In this document: piece by piece, positions 23,949-35,256 of the stretch
Layout of the letters: every line of letters begins with the position of its first letter
How positions within the stretch are numbered: position 1 is the stretch's first letter
Source of the DNA: Toxonevra muliebris
Lineage: Eukaryota; Arthropoda; Insecta; Diptera; Pallopteridae
DNA length: 64,000 nt
NCBI GenBank assembly: GCA_963691655.1
Contig: OY829328.1
Coordinates: forward strand, 82,030,400-82,094,399
Reading direction: 5' to 3'
The notes under the pieces: generated by a model
Seen by the model: the letters and a program-made list of their open reading frames with translations, nothing else
What the model was told of the DNA's origin: nothing
The model's database searches: none
Translations under genes and position numbers: made by a program

Positions 23949-26339
23949 TAAATGTTTTTTAAAATCAGTCAAATGTTTTATATTGCAAAACTTATGGAAA
24001 TTAGATATGTTTTTGAAACTTACGAGGACTTTGTAAAAGTAGATAAATAAAAAAAAGTGACAAAATCTCAATTTCGACGAAAAAGTGACTTATCTGGGTT
24101 TGAAACTAGACGGCTTATATATGAGGACATGCACTTACTTTATTTTTCAAACAATATTTAACATTTATTAAGAATTTATTTATATGCACCTATAGATTTT
24201 TTTTTTTTTTTTTTGCTTATCAACATTTATAATTGAAACAATCTGATGTTAAAAATAGATTAAATACAAAAAGTTGTGTAAATCTGATATAGAATCAAAG
24301 TTCATCAAAAACAAAAAAAAATTTATTAAAAAGAAGGGAAAATAGAAAAAAAAAAAAAATGGTAGTTAAATAAAAATTAACATAAATTCTTGTAATATCT
24401 ATTTAGTATTTGCAAAACTAAAACCTGTTTTTTTTTTACAATTTACATTCATTTGTTTTTCCATCTGCGGCTATTTCACAATTTTCGAGTTTACAAAATA
24501 CATGTTTCGAAATTTTTATACGCTACACACGCCAGCAATCTTTTCATGCACGCGCTGAATTCTGTTATTTGTAATTTTTTTTATAGTACCATACGATACT
24601 TACAATTCACCGAGTTTGTTGCTTGAAATTTTCATTAGTGACGTAAAAGTTTTGCAATTAGTTTCAATTTTTTTTTGTTTTTTTTTTTTAGTTTTCCAAA
24701 ATACACACAAATTATTTAATGACAAACAAGTTTTTCCCCCACGCCATAAGAAGGTAAAGCATTTGTTGCTTGCTCAGCAGATCGCGCCCGTATCTTTTTT
24801 TTTTTTTTTAGTCGTATGAGTATCTACCACTGGTAGTTTGTGTGATATTTGGCCATAATCAGTAAGCATTTGGGTTTCATCGTGTATTGTGGTGTTTTTT
24901 TTTTAAGTTTTCTTCTGCTTCTTTTCTAGGCGTCTTTGTTTGGCGTGGAAATTTAAAAGTACGTTTTTGTTTTTGCTGTTTGCGCGCGTTTAAAATTACA
25001 ATTTTATAATTGTGCAACGATTATCTTTATATTTTTGCAATTAATAATTTCCATTAATTGACGTCTGTATAAGTTTTTATGTGAGCACGAAAGTATAGAA
25101 GCTATAAACTGTTCTGATGAACAATGATCATAGTTTTCTACCTGTAGTAATTGCAGTAACACATACCGAATTTATGTAATAATTTTTAAAGAATTATAAC
25201 AATTAAATAATAGTGAAATAAATACACAGATTAGAATTATTTGGGATTTTTCTTTGGAAACTAAAAAGATTAAGGAAGGGTGGAATATTTTCTGTGGAAT
25301 ACGATGTACGCATAATTTGCCCAATAAGAAACATAAATTTAAAAAATATTGATCTTCCTTCCGAATCAGGAAATAAAAATAAGTGGAAAATCTAAATTAA
25401 TTTTAAACTCACGTGGAAAAATTCAATACTGAATATAAACTGCTGGCCAAACAAAACGATCCGAAATAAGAACATAATTCTTTTTCTCCTTCATAGAATT
25501 TAAAAATGGAATTCACATTAGGATGATTCTATATGTCTAGTATATGCCCTTGCACGGTGCAAGAATAGGAAAAATTGTAAAACTTTCCAATCCGTACAAC
25601 GAAACAAAATAAAATACACGTCAATCCATTTTGCAACATTCAAAAGCTTTTCCTACAACGATACCCATGAATATGTTCAATGCAATGAAGTGTAGTATTT
25701 TAAATGCCACTCTGTGTCTCTCTCTCTCTCTCTCTGTGTTTATTGACATTTATTTTTCATTTCTTATATACTACAGTTCTACGTTAATGTGTGTTCTCGA
25801 ATCGTAGTATAATTTAGTATATATTTTGCCTATTGAATCTTGAGGTCTTCGAGTAGAAGAGAAATAGATTCAACTTCACGGTACAATACTATTCATAACC
25901 TAACCTAGAATTAGTTAAGTAACGTGGCTACTCCCTTGGCTTAAGCGCTTTTACTCACCTAAACAAAGTAATGTCTGAAAGATTTATTCAGGACTATATC
26001 TACAAAATTTGTTACTCCCTTAAAGCTATTCGAAGTGGTTTCGAAATCTGTAACACTTAACATGAGATTTTGTGCTATCAAAACAGTGGCTGCTTCCTTA
26101 TCTAATTGCAGCACCTACAAAAAAGTAGCGCCACCACTTTATCAATTAATCAATCAAACATTTATGATTGAGTATACATTGTTTACGTATTTTTTGGCTT
26201 CAATTCAAGTGGTGCATTCTTAAACTTGATTGCAAGCTAGCTATTTATGTTTGCAAAGATATTTCAAAATAGTAATTCGATCGATAGTTTAATCCTAATT
26301 CAAGTAATTCGACAACAAAAATACAGTTTTTGAGGTATA
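23949..26339. other. Gene-free stretch
   Basis: No exon with coding character is visible. There are many poly-A and poly-T runs between 24190 and 24920, and a CT/TG microsatellite at about 25714-25740. Open frames at 24616 and 26035 have no recognisable protein features. Confidence 0.5.
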
Positions 26340-26805
26340 ACGGGTGTCACAAAAGTTTTGAGTCAAACTCAAAAAACCGTGGATTGTACAAATAAATAAT
26401 AAAAAAAGAAGTTTAATATTGTTGGGCAAAATATTTAGTTTATTTTGTCAGTTTGCATTGCCTTCAACGGTCCATTATCTTCGATCTTTCGAAGGGTTTT
26501 CTTGATGTCTTTAATTGTGGCCTCGATGCTTCCCATTCATTGTCGTGTAACAGACTCGTGAGAATACCCCAATAATTTTCAACCGGACTTGAGTGTGGCA
26601 CATTTGACAGTTGCCCTATTTTGACACGAAAGGCCTTTTTTCGTTTTGGTGACATATATCAAATTGATCGCTTTGCCGCCGATACACACATTCGATGAAA
26701 TGGCGGCTTAACATGGGTACTTTTTGTTCATATTTCGCATGACATGTGACCTTTACCTTTGTCGCGCAATTCAAATCTGTCTCAAGACTTTTGTGTGACA
26801 CCCGT
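26340..26805 (-). mobile_element. Tc1/mariner-type deletion derivative
   Basis: The ends are ACGGGTGTCACAAAAGTTTT and, reversed at the right, ACGGGTGTCACACAAAAGTC, flanked by TA on both sides (26338-26339 and 26806-26807). The minus strand keeps the C-terminal end of a transposase: NVPHSSPVENYWGILTSLL, matching the family pattern PNxPxxxPIENxWGxL. This block carries the last acidic residue region of the DDE/DDD catalytic core. At 466 bp it is far below the ~1.3 kb of an intact element and cannot be autonomous. Confidence 0.8.
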
Positions 26806-26807
26806 TA

Positions 26808-27665
26808 GGATTACCACACCTTTGCTTGCTTGGAAAATATTTAAAAAATATTAATACAAAAAGAAAATGAAAACTAAAAATGTTAGATAAAACTATGAAC
26901 GGACAATTTGATGGTTTATAATGAGTTTTTAAATAACGTGTAGCTGATTCTTGCTGTTTTTTTTTTATTTTAATATCGTGTTACGTGTTTGCACTTTGGT
27001 ACTTAAAAAATAGTAAAACTATAGGAAGTTTGTAAAGCAAATAAATAAGTTAAATGTGTGTTAAAACAAACGCGATATTCATATTTGTATCTAACAAATG
27101 TACATTAGCGATTATACATGGTGCATCTAAAGGTTTTCTTTTTAGCAATACTACAATGGAAAATATATATTTTATTTAAACACTAGCAATAAAACACTCC
27201 TGTACTTTTACCACATATTATCAAATTTTTTGTAACGTATATTCCAATTTCCTAAAGCAGTAAGGAAATAATTTGACGATCAACAATATAAATACACTAT
27301 TTGCTTTTAATATAGTTATCAAAAAAAAAACTTACTTAAGTTTATTTTGTTTATAAACTTAATTGCTGCAATAAAATTCGCTGTAAATTCTTTGTTGAAA
27401 TTCGTTGGAAAATTTTTAAAATTTCGTTTAAGCATGTGTATAAGTTCTATAAAATATTTTAACCCTTTCAGTGCCGCCTTCCAACGGCGGGTGGAATCTG
27501 ACAAGAATCAAACTTGATTTTGATTAAATGAGAATATATTCAATCAAAATTAAAACTTTTTCAAGTTAAGTAGAATTAACACAGACCCTAAATTGATCAA
27601 TTTCGGCTACTAACCGAAAACCACTCTGTAAATCGATAAGTATTGGTAGAAAAATCAATGAAAAA
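26808..27665. other. Gene-free stretch
   Basis: AT-rich sequence, with T runs near 26960 and A runs near 27320. No gene, RNA or element recognised. Confidence 0.5.
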
Positions 27666-28160
27666 CACATCACTATCAGAAAAATAAAAAAATTCTGATG
27701 CACCATAAAAGTTTGGTATATTTTGAAATATTTGGTATATACCGAGATCAATTAGCAATATTCTGAAATCAATTTAAAAACACATCACTATCAGAAAAAT
27801 TAAAAAATTCTAATGTACAATAAAAGTTTGGTATATTTTGAAATATTTGGTATATACCGAGATCAATTTGCAATATTCTGAAATCAATTTAAATGATTCT
27901 TAAAATTTTCTGATATCAGTTTGGAATACTTTGATATCAATTTAGGTTATTCTGAAATTAATTTAAATGATTTTACAAACCATTTGGAATATTTTGATAT
28001 CAATTTGGAATATTCTAATATCAATTTCGAGTAATCCAAATTTTTAGTAAATTTTTAATATCCTGAAAACAATTTGGAATTTACTGATGTCCGTTTGGAA
28101 TATTTTGACATCAATTTGGAATATTCTAAAAACAATTTAAATGATTATAAAAACAATTTG
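27666..28160. repeat. 115-bp tandem duplication running into a degenerate short array
   Basis: A block starting CACATCACTATCAGAAAAAT at 27666 repeats at 27781 (period 115) with few changes. After 27895 come irregular repeats of AATTTGGAATATTCTGATATC-like units, about 24-28 bp each, to about 28160. It has no coding potential. Confidence 0.75.
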
Positions 28161-28339
28161 GAATCAGATATAAGTTTAGATTATTTAAGTTATTATTTAT
28201 ATATTATTTGAAATTTTTTTCGACAACTCTGAGGTCAATGTGGAAGTTTTTGAAATCTCTTGAATATAAGAAAATAAATTTATAATATTAAAATGTAAAT
28301 ATTAGATTATTTGAAGCTATATTTAAACAGGTTAATGAA

Positions 28340-28440
28340 CAAATGTAGTCATCACAACAACAATGTATATAGAGATCGGCAAATCAGACGGCCGTTTCGG
28401 AATCCGCCACAATTCCTCATCAGTGATCTTAGTGATAGTT
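28340..28440 (+). repeat. Dispersed repeat fragment, copy A
   Basis: The run TGTAGTCATCACAACAACAA, followed by TATATAGAGA, GACGGCCGTTT and ATCCGCCACAATTCC, recurs in reverse orientation at 48945-49012. The match ends abruptly, as expected for pieces of one transposon family. I cannot name the family. Confidence 0.6.
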
Positions 28441-28937
28441 CTTAATCTTTCAATATCCTATATAAGCTACTAATATTTGAAATCATAACCCAGAATTACA
28501 GATTTGATTCCAAATATCTTCACTGAATACAGATATTGAAAGAAACTACCACTACCGTTCTATACACTTATGTTGTTGTTTTTTCCCATTGTAGCTAGTC
28601 TGCATAACAGTTCGTTAGTACATGAGAGAGTTTGTGTGTTTGTGAGAAAATGATTCTAGGTGTCATTTTTTCTGAACGGTCCCCATTCGATCAGTTCATG
28701 TCAATTGACATGAACTTAAGTCATGACTCTATAACCTCTAGATTTAATTTTCATAGTCTCCTAAAAAACTATCATTTCTTGAAGAGCACAAGAAACAATT
28801 GGGTCAAAGAAACATTTTTTTTATTGCCTCAGCATCGAAAATTTCTTCTTGGGCCTGAGTAGGCCCATATATTTCTTGTGCTGGTTTTCGCACTTATATA
28901 AAATTAAAAAAAATACCACTAAATTTTAATAAATAAA

Positions 28938-29163
28938 TATTGGAATTACAATGCTAATGAAGCAAGTCTGGATCAAATGGTCTCTGGATATACCAGCCCA
29001 GCAAAAGTGGATTACTCGATGGCCATTGGCTTTGTGTTACAAGGTTTTGAATGTTGCCGGTTTAGATTCATTTGTAATTTACGTTTCATTGCAACCAGCT
29101 AGGCAAAGCAATAAACGTCTTCAATTCTTGACCCAACTGGCAATTGACAACTTTAAAAGCGAC
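28938..29163 (+). pseudogene. piggyBac-type transposase remnant
   Basis: In one frame near 28950 the sequence reads NANEASLDQMVSGYTSPAK. After a frameshift it reads ITRWPLALCYKVLNVAGLDS followed by FVIY. This matches the piggyBac transposase region with the pattern GVDxxDQMxxxYTxxRKTxRWPxxxFxxxLxxAGxNxxVIY. The first GGVD is degraded and the flanks have stops. No TTAA-bounded ends were found around it. It lies about 500 bp upstream of the FAAH-like gene and has no evident link to it. Confidence 0.75.
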
Positions 29164-29675
29164 TGAAAAAAAATTAGCTCATTGCTCAAAAATGGGTTAA
29201 GAAGAATTTAGTGAAGAAAATAGAAAAAAATTAAAAAACTAAAAATATAATTTGTTTACAAAAAAACTCGAAAACACAAAACATAAAAAACATGATCTAT
29301 TTTTAAATAAATTTTTTTTTATATATTTAAGAAAAACATAATGTTCTAGTAAATATTTGGAAAATAATAATTTAATCTCTTCCGTTTTTCGTTTTTTTTT
29401 TTCTTTTTTTTTCTTGTTTACTATTTTGCAGCACAACTAACAAATGTTCCAGAACAAATGAGCTGATACCACCGTCATTTTCAATATCATTATTTTCCAA
29501 TACTTGTACACTAGAGAAATTAAAATAAAACAATTTTAAAGTTTTATTTTTTCGTTTTGTTTTGGAGAGAAAAGTAAAAATAATCATTCCACATTATAAG
29601 GAAAATAAATAAAATTAGTACAAATCCTACTCCTACTGATTCAATAAAGCAAAGAAAGAAGGAGAAGAAATCAAA

Positions 29676-31458
29676 ATGACCGAAAACACAAATGCATTTA
29701 TAGCGCCGAAACCCAAACGCAGTAGTCGCCCCACCATGGGCGCTTATATAAGTAGTATATTTTTTAATATGTTTAGTACATTTGTACGTTTTATATTCCA
29801 ATTGATCTATGGCGTGAAAGGAGAAAGTGTGCCAGCAATAACAGATCCAATATTGTTGGAATCGGCAACATCGTTGGCCAAAAAGATACGCAAACAAGAG
29901 GTAAGCAAGAATTGCAATGATGAGAAGTAAGTAATTTTTTTGAATTTTCTTCTCTCTTTAATAGCTTACAAGCGTACAAGTTTTAGAAGCATTTTTGCGA
30001 CGTCTTAAAGAAGTTAATCCGATGCTTAATTGTTGTGTTGATCAACGTTTCGATGATGCCTTAAAAGAAGCTGTTGCCGCTGATGAGCTAATCAAATCGG
30101 GTCAATATACAAGCGAACAATTAGAGCAGACTAAACCATTTTTGGGTGTACCCATATCGACCAAGGATTGTATTGCAGTGAAAGGTAAAGAAAAACTTCA
30201 CTATTTTCTTTTACTGCTTTCGTTTACTATTCTTTCTATCGTTTCTCTTTCTCTGGCTCTCTTTTTAGGCCTTCTGCACACTTCCGGTTTGTATGCGCGC
30301 AAAGATATACGCGCCACCGAAGATGCTGATGCCATGGCACTAATGCGTAAGGCTGGCGCCATTCCATTCGCTTTGACCAATGTCTCTGAGGTTTGCATGT
30401 GGTGGGAGAGTAATAACGTCGTACACGGACGCACACGTAACCCTTACGATACTAATCGTATTGTTGGCGGCTCCAGCGGTGGTGAAGGCTGCATACAAGC
30501 TGCTGCAGCTTCACCCTTTGGTTTAGGTTCTGATATTGGTGGTTCCATACGTATGCCGGCATTTTTCAATGGCATTTTCGGACATAAGCCCACCAAATTT
30601 GTTGTCTCGAATAAAGGACAATTTCCGACACCATTCTCTGAGGAGCAAGATTCATTTTTGGGCATTGGCCCCATGTCACGTCACGCCGAAGATCTCAAAC
30701 CAATGCTGAAGATTATTGCAGGCGAGAAAGCAAAAAAATTAAATCTCGATAAACCGGTAGATTTGCATAAAATACGTTATCACTATCAGGAGAGCGATGG
30801 AGGTGGTCGTTTGATATCGCCCGTAGACGCTGATTTGTTGGCAGGCATGAATGATGTTGTCCAGCATTTGAAGACAAAATTAAAAGTACCCGTTCAAAAG
30901 TTGGAAATCGAGAAGCTCCGTCAATCGGCTATTATTTGGTTTGCTAATATGAAAGATGGTTCGGGTATTAGTTTTGCACATCAATTGGGTAATCTGAAGT
31001 TTGCTATTAACCCGTACACCGAAATAGCCAAATGGATGGTGGGTCTATCGAAGCATACATTAATTGGTATTATTACTGCTATTATGGATAAGAATCAAGT
31101 GAAATATGGTTCCAGCAAATATAAATATCTGGTAAAGAAGCGTGACGAATTGCGTGATGAACTACAACAGATACTGGGTGAAGATGGTGTATTCATTTAT
31201 CCAACACATCCAACTGTTGCACCCTATCACAATGAACCCATAATGCGTCCGATTAATTTCTCTTATACGGGTATCGTTAATGTTATGGGCTTTCCAGCAA
31301 CAGCGGTACCATTGGGTAAACTAGGCTCTGAGGGTCTACCATTGGGTGTACAAATTATTGCCAATTATAATCAGGATCGTTTGTGTTTAGCGGTAGCCGA
31401 AGAATTAGAGCGTGCATTTGGAGGTTGGGCGCGTCCAGAAATTAAAATTAATAATTAA
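29676..31458 (+). CDS. Fatty-acid amide hydrolase 2-like amidase (3 exons)
   Basis: This is an amidase-signature serine hydrolase of the FAAH2 group; such enzymes cleave fatty-acid amides. Exons are 29676-29900, 29965-30184 and 30269-31458, joined by GT-AG introns of 64 and 84 bp, giving 544 residues (human FAAH2 is about 530). The family landmarks are clear. Residues about 23-46 are a hydrophobic membrane anchor. K142 lies in GVPISTKDC, S217/S218 in GGSSGGEG and S241 in GLGSDIGGSIRMP; these form the Ser-cisSer-Lys triad. GIFGHKPT follows. The second intron is a multiple of three and has no stop, so an unspliced frame continues through it. Splicing is preferred because it restores the family sequence AVKGLLHTSGLYAR. 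The start has a short 5' leader and a basic N-terminus before the anchor. It is likely bound to internal membranes. Flies have several paralogues, so the exact orthologue is open. Confidence 0.95.
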
Positions 31459-32519
31459 TGCAAGTAACACATACCATATATTTGCATAGATATATACAAT
31501 TAATTTTGTAAATGTTGTAAAGGAGAAAAATATATCTGGTTTTCTTTAGGAAACTCTTAACAATGAATGTAACTTTAATTAATTAATCAATTAAAACCAT
31601 TTTGTAAATGTATTCGGGGTTTTTGTAGCATAAACACGTTCGATTCGCTTGTTTAAAAATCATCGTTAATTAATTATAGCAAACTTGGATCTACTCGGAT
31701 AATTTCATTTTAATCGATTTGTAACAGTGATACTACTATATACTTTAGCGAGTTGTATGTTTTCTTTTCCACAAGCGAGTAACGAATCTTACGAATCGAA
31801 TGCATCTAATATTTAAACACACATTTACTATATCAGCCTTGTCAATAACTAAATAATGCCAACATTATCTTTAGTGTCTAGTGTCGACTTGATTTATCTT
31901 TATCTCATAGAAACTCTTTACTATCAATAATGTCGACATTATTTCATTGGTTAGTTAGGGTGTATGTGTTTAATTAGTTTTATAGCTAAGTATTTGTAAC
32001 TATCAAAATGCAGTTATTTTATTTTTTATTGAGTACATTTTTTTTAATATGCCATTTGCTTTTCTCATTTATATACATATAAATATTCCAACAAACAAAC
32101 AAACAACCATTTTGAATATGAATTTAATTAATATTTCTGTATTTTTTTCTACTTACATATTTGTATTTAAATTATAATTAATTACGCTTGTAATTTCTAT
32201 TTGGTAAAGTTTAAATGTTAATCTTTTTCTATATATCAAATGTGATTATAAATTATATTTTAATTTCATACATACTACATAATTGAAAAATTTATATATT
32301 GAAGTTTAATTATAAATAAATAAATATGCTTTATTTTAATAGATCATTTGTGTTTTGCTATTTTAATAGGAGATGGGGAACAGTTGTTACTCTACCGAGG
32401 AAGTAAACAAAATTAATTTTCACGATGAATGGTCCAGCCGATCATAATTAGCGGATCCACCGATTTAAGTTTGAACAGGGCTAACTTCGCTTATTATAGA
32501 ATAGTTAACAGATTGATGA
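31459..32519. other. 3' flank of the FAAH-like gene and gene-free DNA
   Basis: It holds AT-rich sequence with possible AATAAA signals (a cluster at about 32316-32325). No further gene or transposon is visible. Confidence 0.5.
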
Positions 32520-34290
32520 CTAAACCAAAAATCTGATAAAAATTCAGACCAAAATTTGGACTAAATTGAAACCAAAAATCTAAATCAAACTAAAAATTAG
32601 ACCAATATTTTAAACAAGCTCAGATCAAAATTAAGCCAAAAAAAATAGCAAATTTAGATCAAAATTCAGATCAAAATTGAGAATAAAAACAGACCGAAAA
32701 CCATAACCGAATTCTGCCCAAAAGGAGACCAAATTTCGGACTACATTCAGACCAAAGTTCAAGTAAAAACTACAACTAAAATCAGATCAAAATTAAGAAC
32801 AAAACTTTAACCAAATTCAGAGAATTCAGAGAAAAAATTAAACCGAAATTCAAATCAAATTCTAATAAAAAATTAAACCAAAATTCGGATTAAAAATGGA
32901 GTAAATTTAAATCAAAATTCATACAAAATTCAGACCTAAAATCGAGAAAAAGAACAAATCGAAAATCAAAACAAAATTCAGTCCAAAATTTGGACCACGT
33001 TCAGACTAAAATTTAGAAAAAATTACCACTAAAAATAAATCAAAACTAAGAACAAAGCTTTGACCAAACTCAGGGCAAAACTCCAATCAAAATTCAGACC
33101 GAAATTGAGGTAAAATTCTAAAGAAAAATCTAACCAAAATTCGGAATAAAAATGGAGAAAATTTCAATCAAAATCCACACAAAATTCAGACCTAAAGTTG
33201 AGAAAAAGAGCAGACTGAAAATTAATACCGAATTCAGTCCAAAAAAAGACCAAAATTTGGGCTACATTCAGACCAAATTTCAAATACAATTTAAACCTCA
33301 ACTAAGAAAAAAAACTTTAACCAAACTCAGACTAAAATTCTAAACGAAAATCAGATTAAAATTCGGAGTCAAACTTAGACTAAAATTCAGATCAAATTCT
33401 AATAAACAATCAAACCGGAATTCGGAATAAAAATGGAGCAAATTCATATCAAAATTCACACAAAATTCAGACCAAAAGTTGAGAAAAACACCAGACCGAA
33501 AATCAAAACAAAATTCAGTCCAGAAGGAGACTAAAATTTAGACCACTAAAATTTGAAGACTAAAATTTAGACATAAATTACAACTAAAATTAAATCAAAA
33601 CTAAGAATAAAACTTTAACCAAACTTAGACAAAAATTCCAATTAAAATTCTGACCAAACTTAGACCTAAATTCAGATAAAAAATCTTATAAAAATCAAAC
33701 CAAAATTCGGAATAAAAATGGAGCAAATTTAAATCAAAATTCACACAAAATTCAGACCTAAAATCGAGAAAAAGAACAAATCGAAAATAAAAACAAAATT
33801 CAATCTAGAAGGAGACCAAAATTTGGACCACATTCAGATCAAAATTTAGATAAAAATCAAATCAAAACTAAGAACAAAACTTTAACCAAACTCAGATCAA
33901 AATTTAGAGTCAAACTTATATCAAAATTTAGATCAAATTCTAATAAAAAAAAAAATCTAAATTAAAATAAAAATACAGCAAATTTAAGTCAAAATCCACA
34001 AAAAATTTAGACCTAAAATTGAGAAGAAAAAAAAAGCGACGAAAATTAAAACCAAATTCAGTTCAAAAAGATACCAAATTTTGGGCTTCATCCAGACCAA
34101 AATTTAGACATGAAATCAAAACTAAAACCAAACCAAAAGTAAGACCAAATCTCAGTCCAAAATTCAAAGCAAACTTAATTTATTACATTTGTTATAATAA
34201 TAATAAACCAATTTTAAAAGTTAGACCAAACTTAAACCAAAATTCAGATAAAATTCTAACTAAAAATAAAGACCAGATCTAAAATCAGAC
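32520..34290 (+). repeat. 1.77-kb degenerate A-rich minisatellite with a higher-order period
   Basis: Variants of AAAATTCAGACC repeat at about 11-13 bp. Above this, a block beginning AAAAATGGAGCAAATTTAAA recurs near 32895, 33148, 33430, 33715 and 33968, at intervals of about 253, 282, 285 and 253 bp, so the array grew by duplication of long segments. The strand is almost free of G. Open frames across it (such as 33152-33343 and 34019-34282) translate the repeat and are not genes. Confidence 0.85.
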
Positions 34291-34842
34291 TAAAAACCAC
34301 TTCCTGGTTTATCTGACGAAATTTTCTCTACTCACCGGCTTTCAATAATGTAATGCCTCACTTCCAGCATCCTTAAATAATTTCGGTCTGCATAAAGCTA
34401 GTTACCACAAGCAGGTGGACGATTGTACTATTTCAAAACTTTGTTTTCAATCAAATCTTAAAAAATCAATGCTGACGATAGATAGAACAATTTCATGGAC
34501 CGAATATGGGCGTATACTAAACGAATATTCGATTGCTGGCTATAGAAATAAGATTTTCTACTCTGCCAATGATTAACTTTTCGATAAAAGAAATTTATAA
34601 TTTTTTTCAAATTTCTAAATTTATACAAATATTTTCGATTTTATTTTCAAATTTGACAATAATTTTTATTTTCAAGTTGAATTGATAATGTGTGGTTTTT
34701 AACTTTTTCTTTCGCTTTCTACAACTTATATGGCATATCGTTGATTTTTGAAAAACGGAAAAACGCATACATTTGTATATATAAATTTAAAGTTAATTAA
34801 AGAAAACAAATAATTAATACAAAAAACAGAAACTTTTCGAAA
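34291..34842. other. Upstream region of the small two-exon gene
   Basis: AT-rich sequence. I see no clear TATA or initiator pair and no element. Confidence 0.4.
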
Positions 34843-35256
34843 ATGTTAAAACTAAGAAATCTCATCAGTTTGCCAAGAATACTGTATAGAAAACAACCAC
34901 GGGCAAATCTGAATACATATGTATGCAAATATAATATTAAAATATCTGAAAACACTTTTAATAATCAATTTTCATTTCAACAGGCTGGGACTAATGAGAA
35001 CTTGGATGACTTTTATGGTTTATTTTGGAATAATTTACGAAATGCGGTACAAATTCACAATCAATTCGTAACGGTGGTGAATAATATTGATAGGCAGAAT
35101 ACGGCACATTACAACCGTACATCGAAAAAGGATAATAAAGAAAATTCAAGTTTTGATATTTTTAATATTAAATCACGATTAAAAATGATCAAAGAAGATA
35201 TAAGTTATTTGTGGTGTCCTTCGTTCAGCAGATCGATATTATTCACTGATCATTAA
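34843..35256 (+). CDS. Small protein of unknown function, possible mitochondrial targeting signal
   Basis: I do not recognise this protein. The ATG follows a favourable CGAAA. The first residues, MLKLRNLISLPRILYRKQPR, are rich in Arg and Lys with no acidic residue, like a mitochondrial presequence. The open frame runs 137 codons, but positions 34921-34983 look like a 63-bp intron (GTATGC at the donor, TTTCATTTCAACAG at the acceptor). Spliced, the exons 34843-34920 and 34984-35256 give 116 residues. The mature part starts AGTNENLDDFYGLFWNNL and is mixed helical in character. A candidate AATAAA lies near 35445. It could instead be a chance frame; the intron signals and leader argue for a real gene. 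Confidence 0.5.
   Translation: MLKLRNLISLPRILYRKQPRANLNTYVCKYNIKISENTFNNQFSFQQAGTNENLDDFYGLFWNNLRNAVQIHNQFVTVVNNIDRQNTAHYNRTSKKDNKENSSFDIFNIKSRLKMIKEDISYLWCPSFSRSILFTDH

Noticed and set aside
30201..30674. Minus-strand frames opposite the amidase
   Set aside because: Shadows of the conserved FAAH-like exon; no splice or family support.
33152..34282. Lys/Pro-rich open frames at 33152-33343 and 34019-34282
   Set aside because: They are translations of the minisatellite; the stop-free stretches come from the repeat composition.
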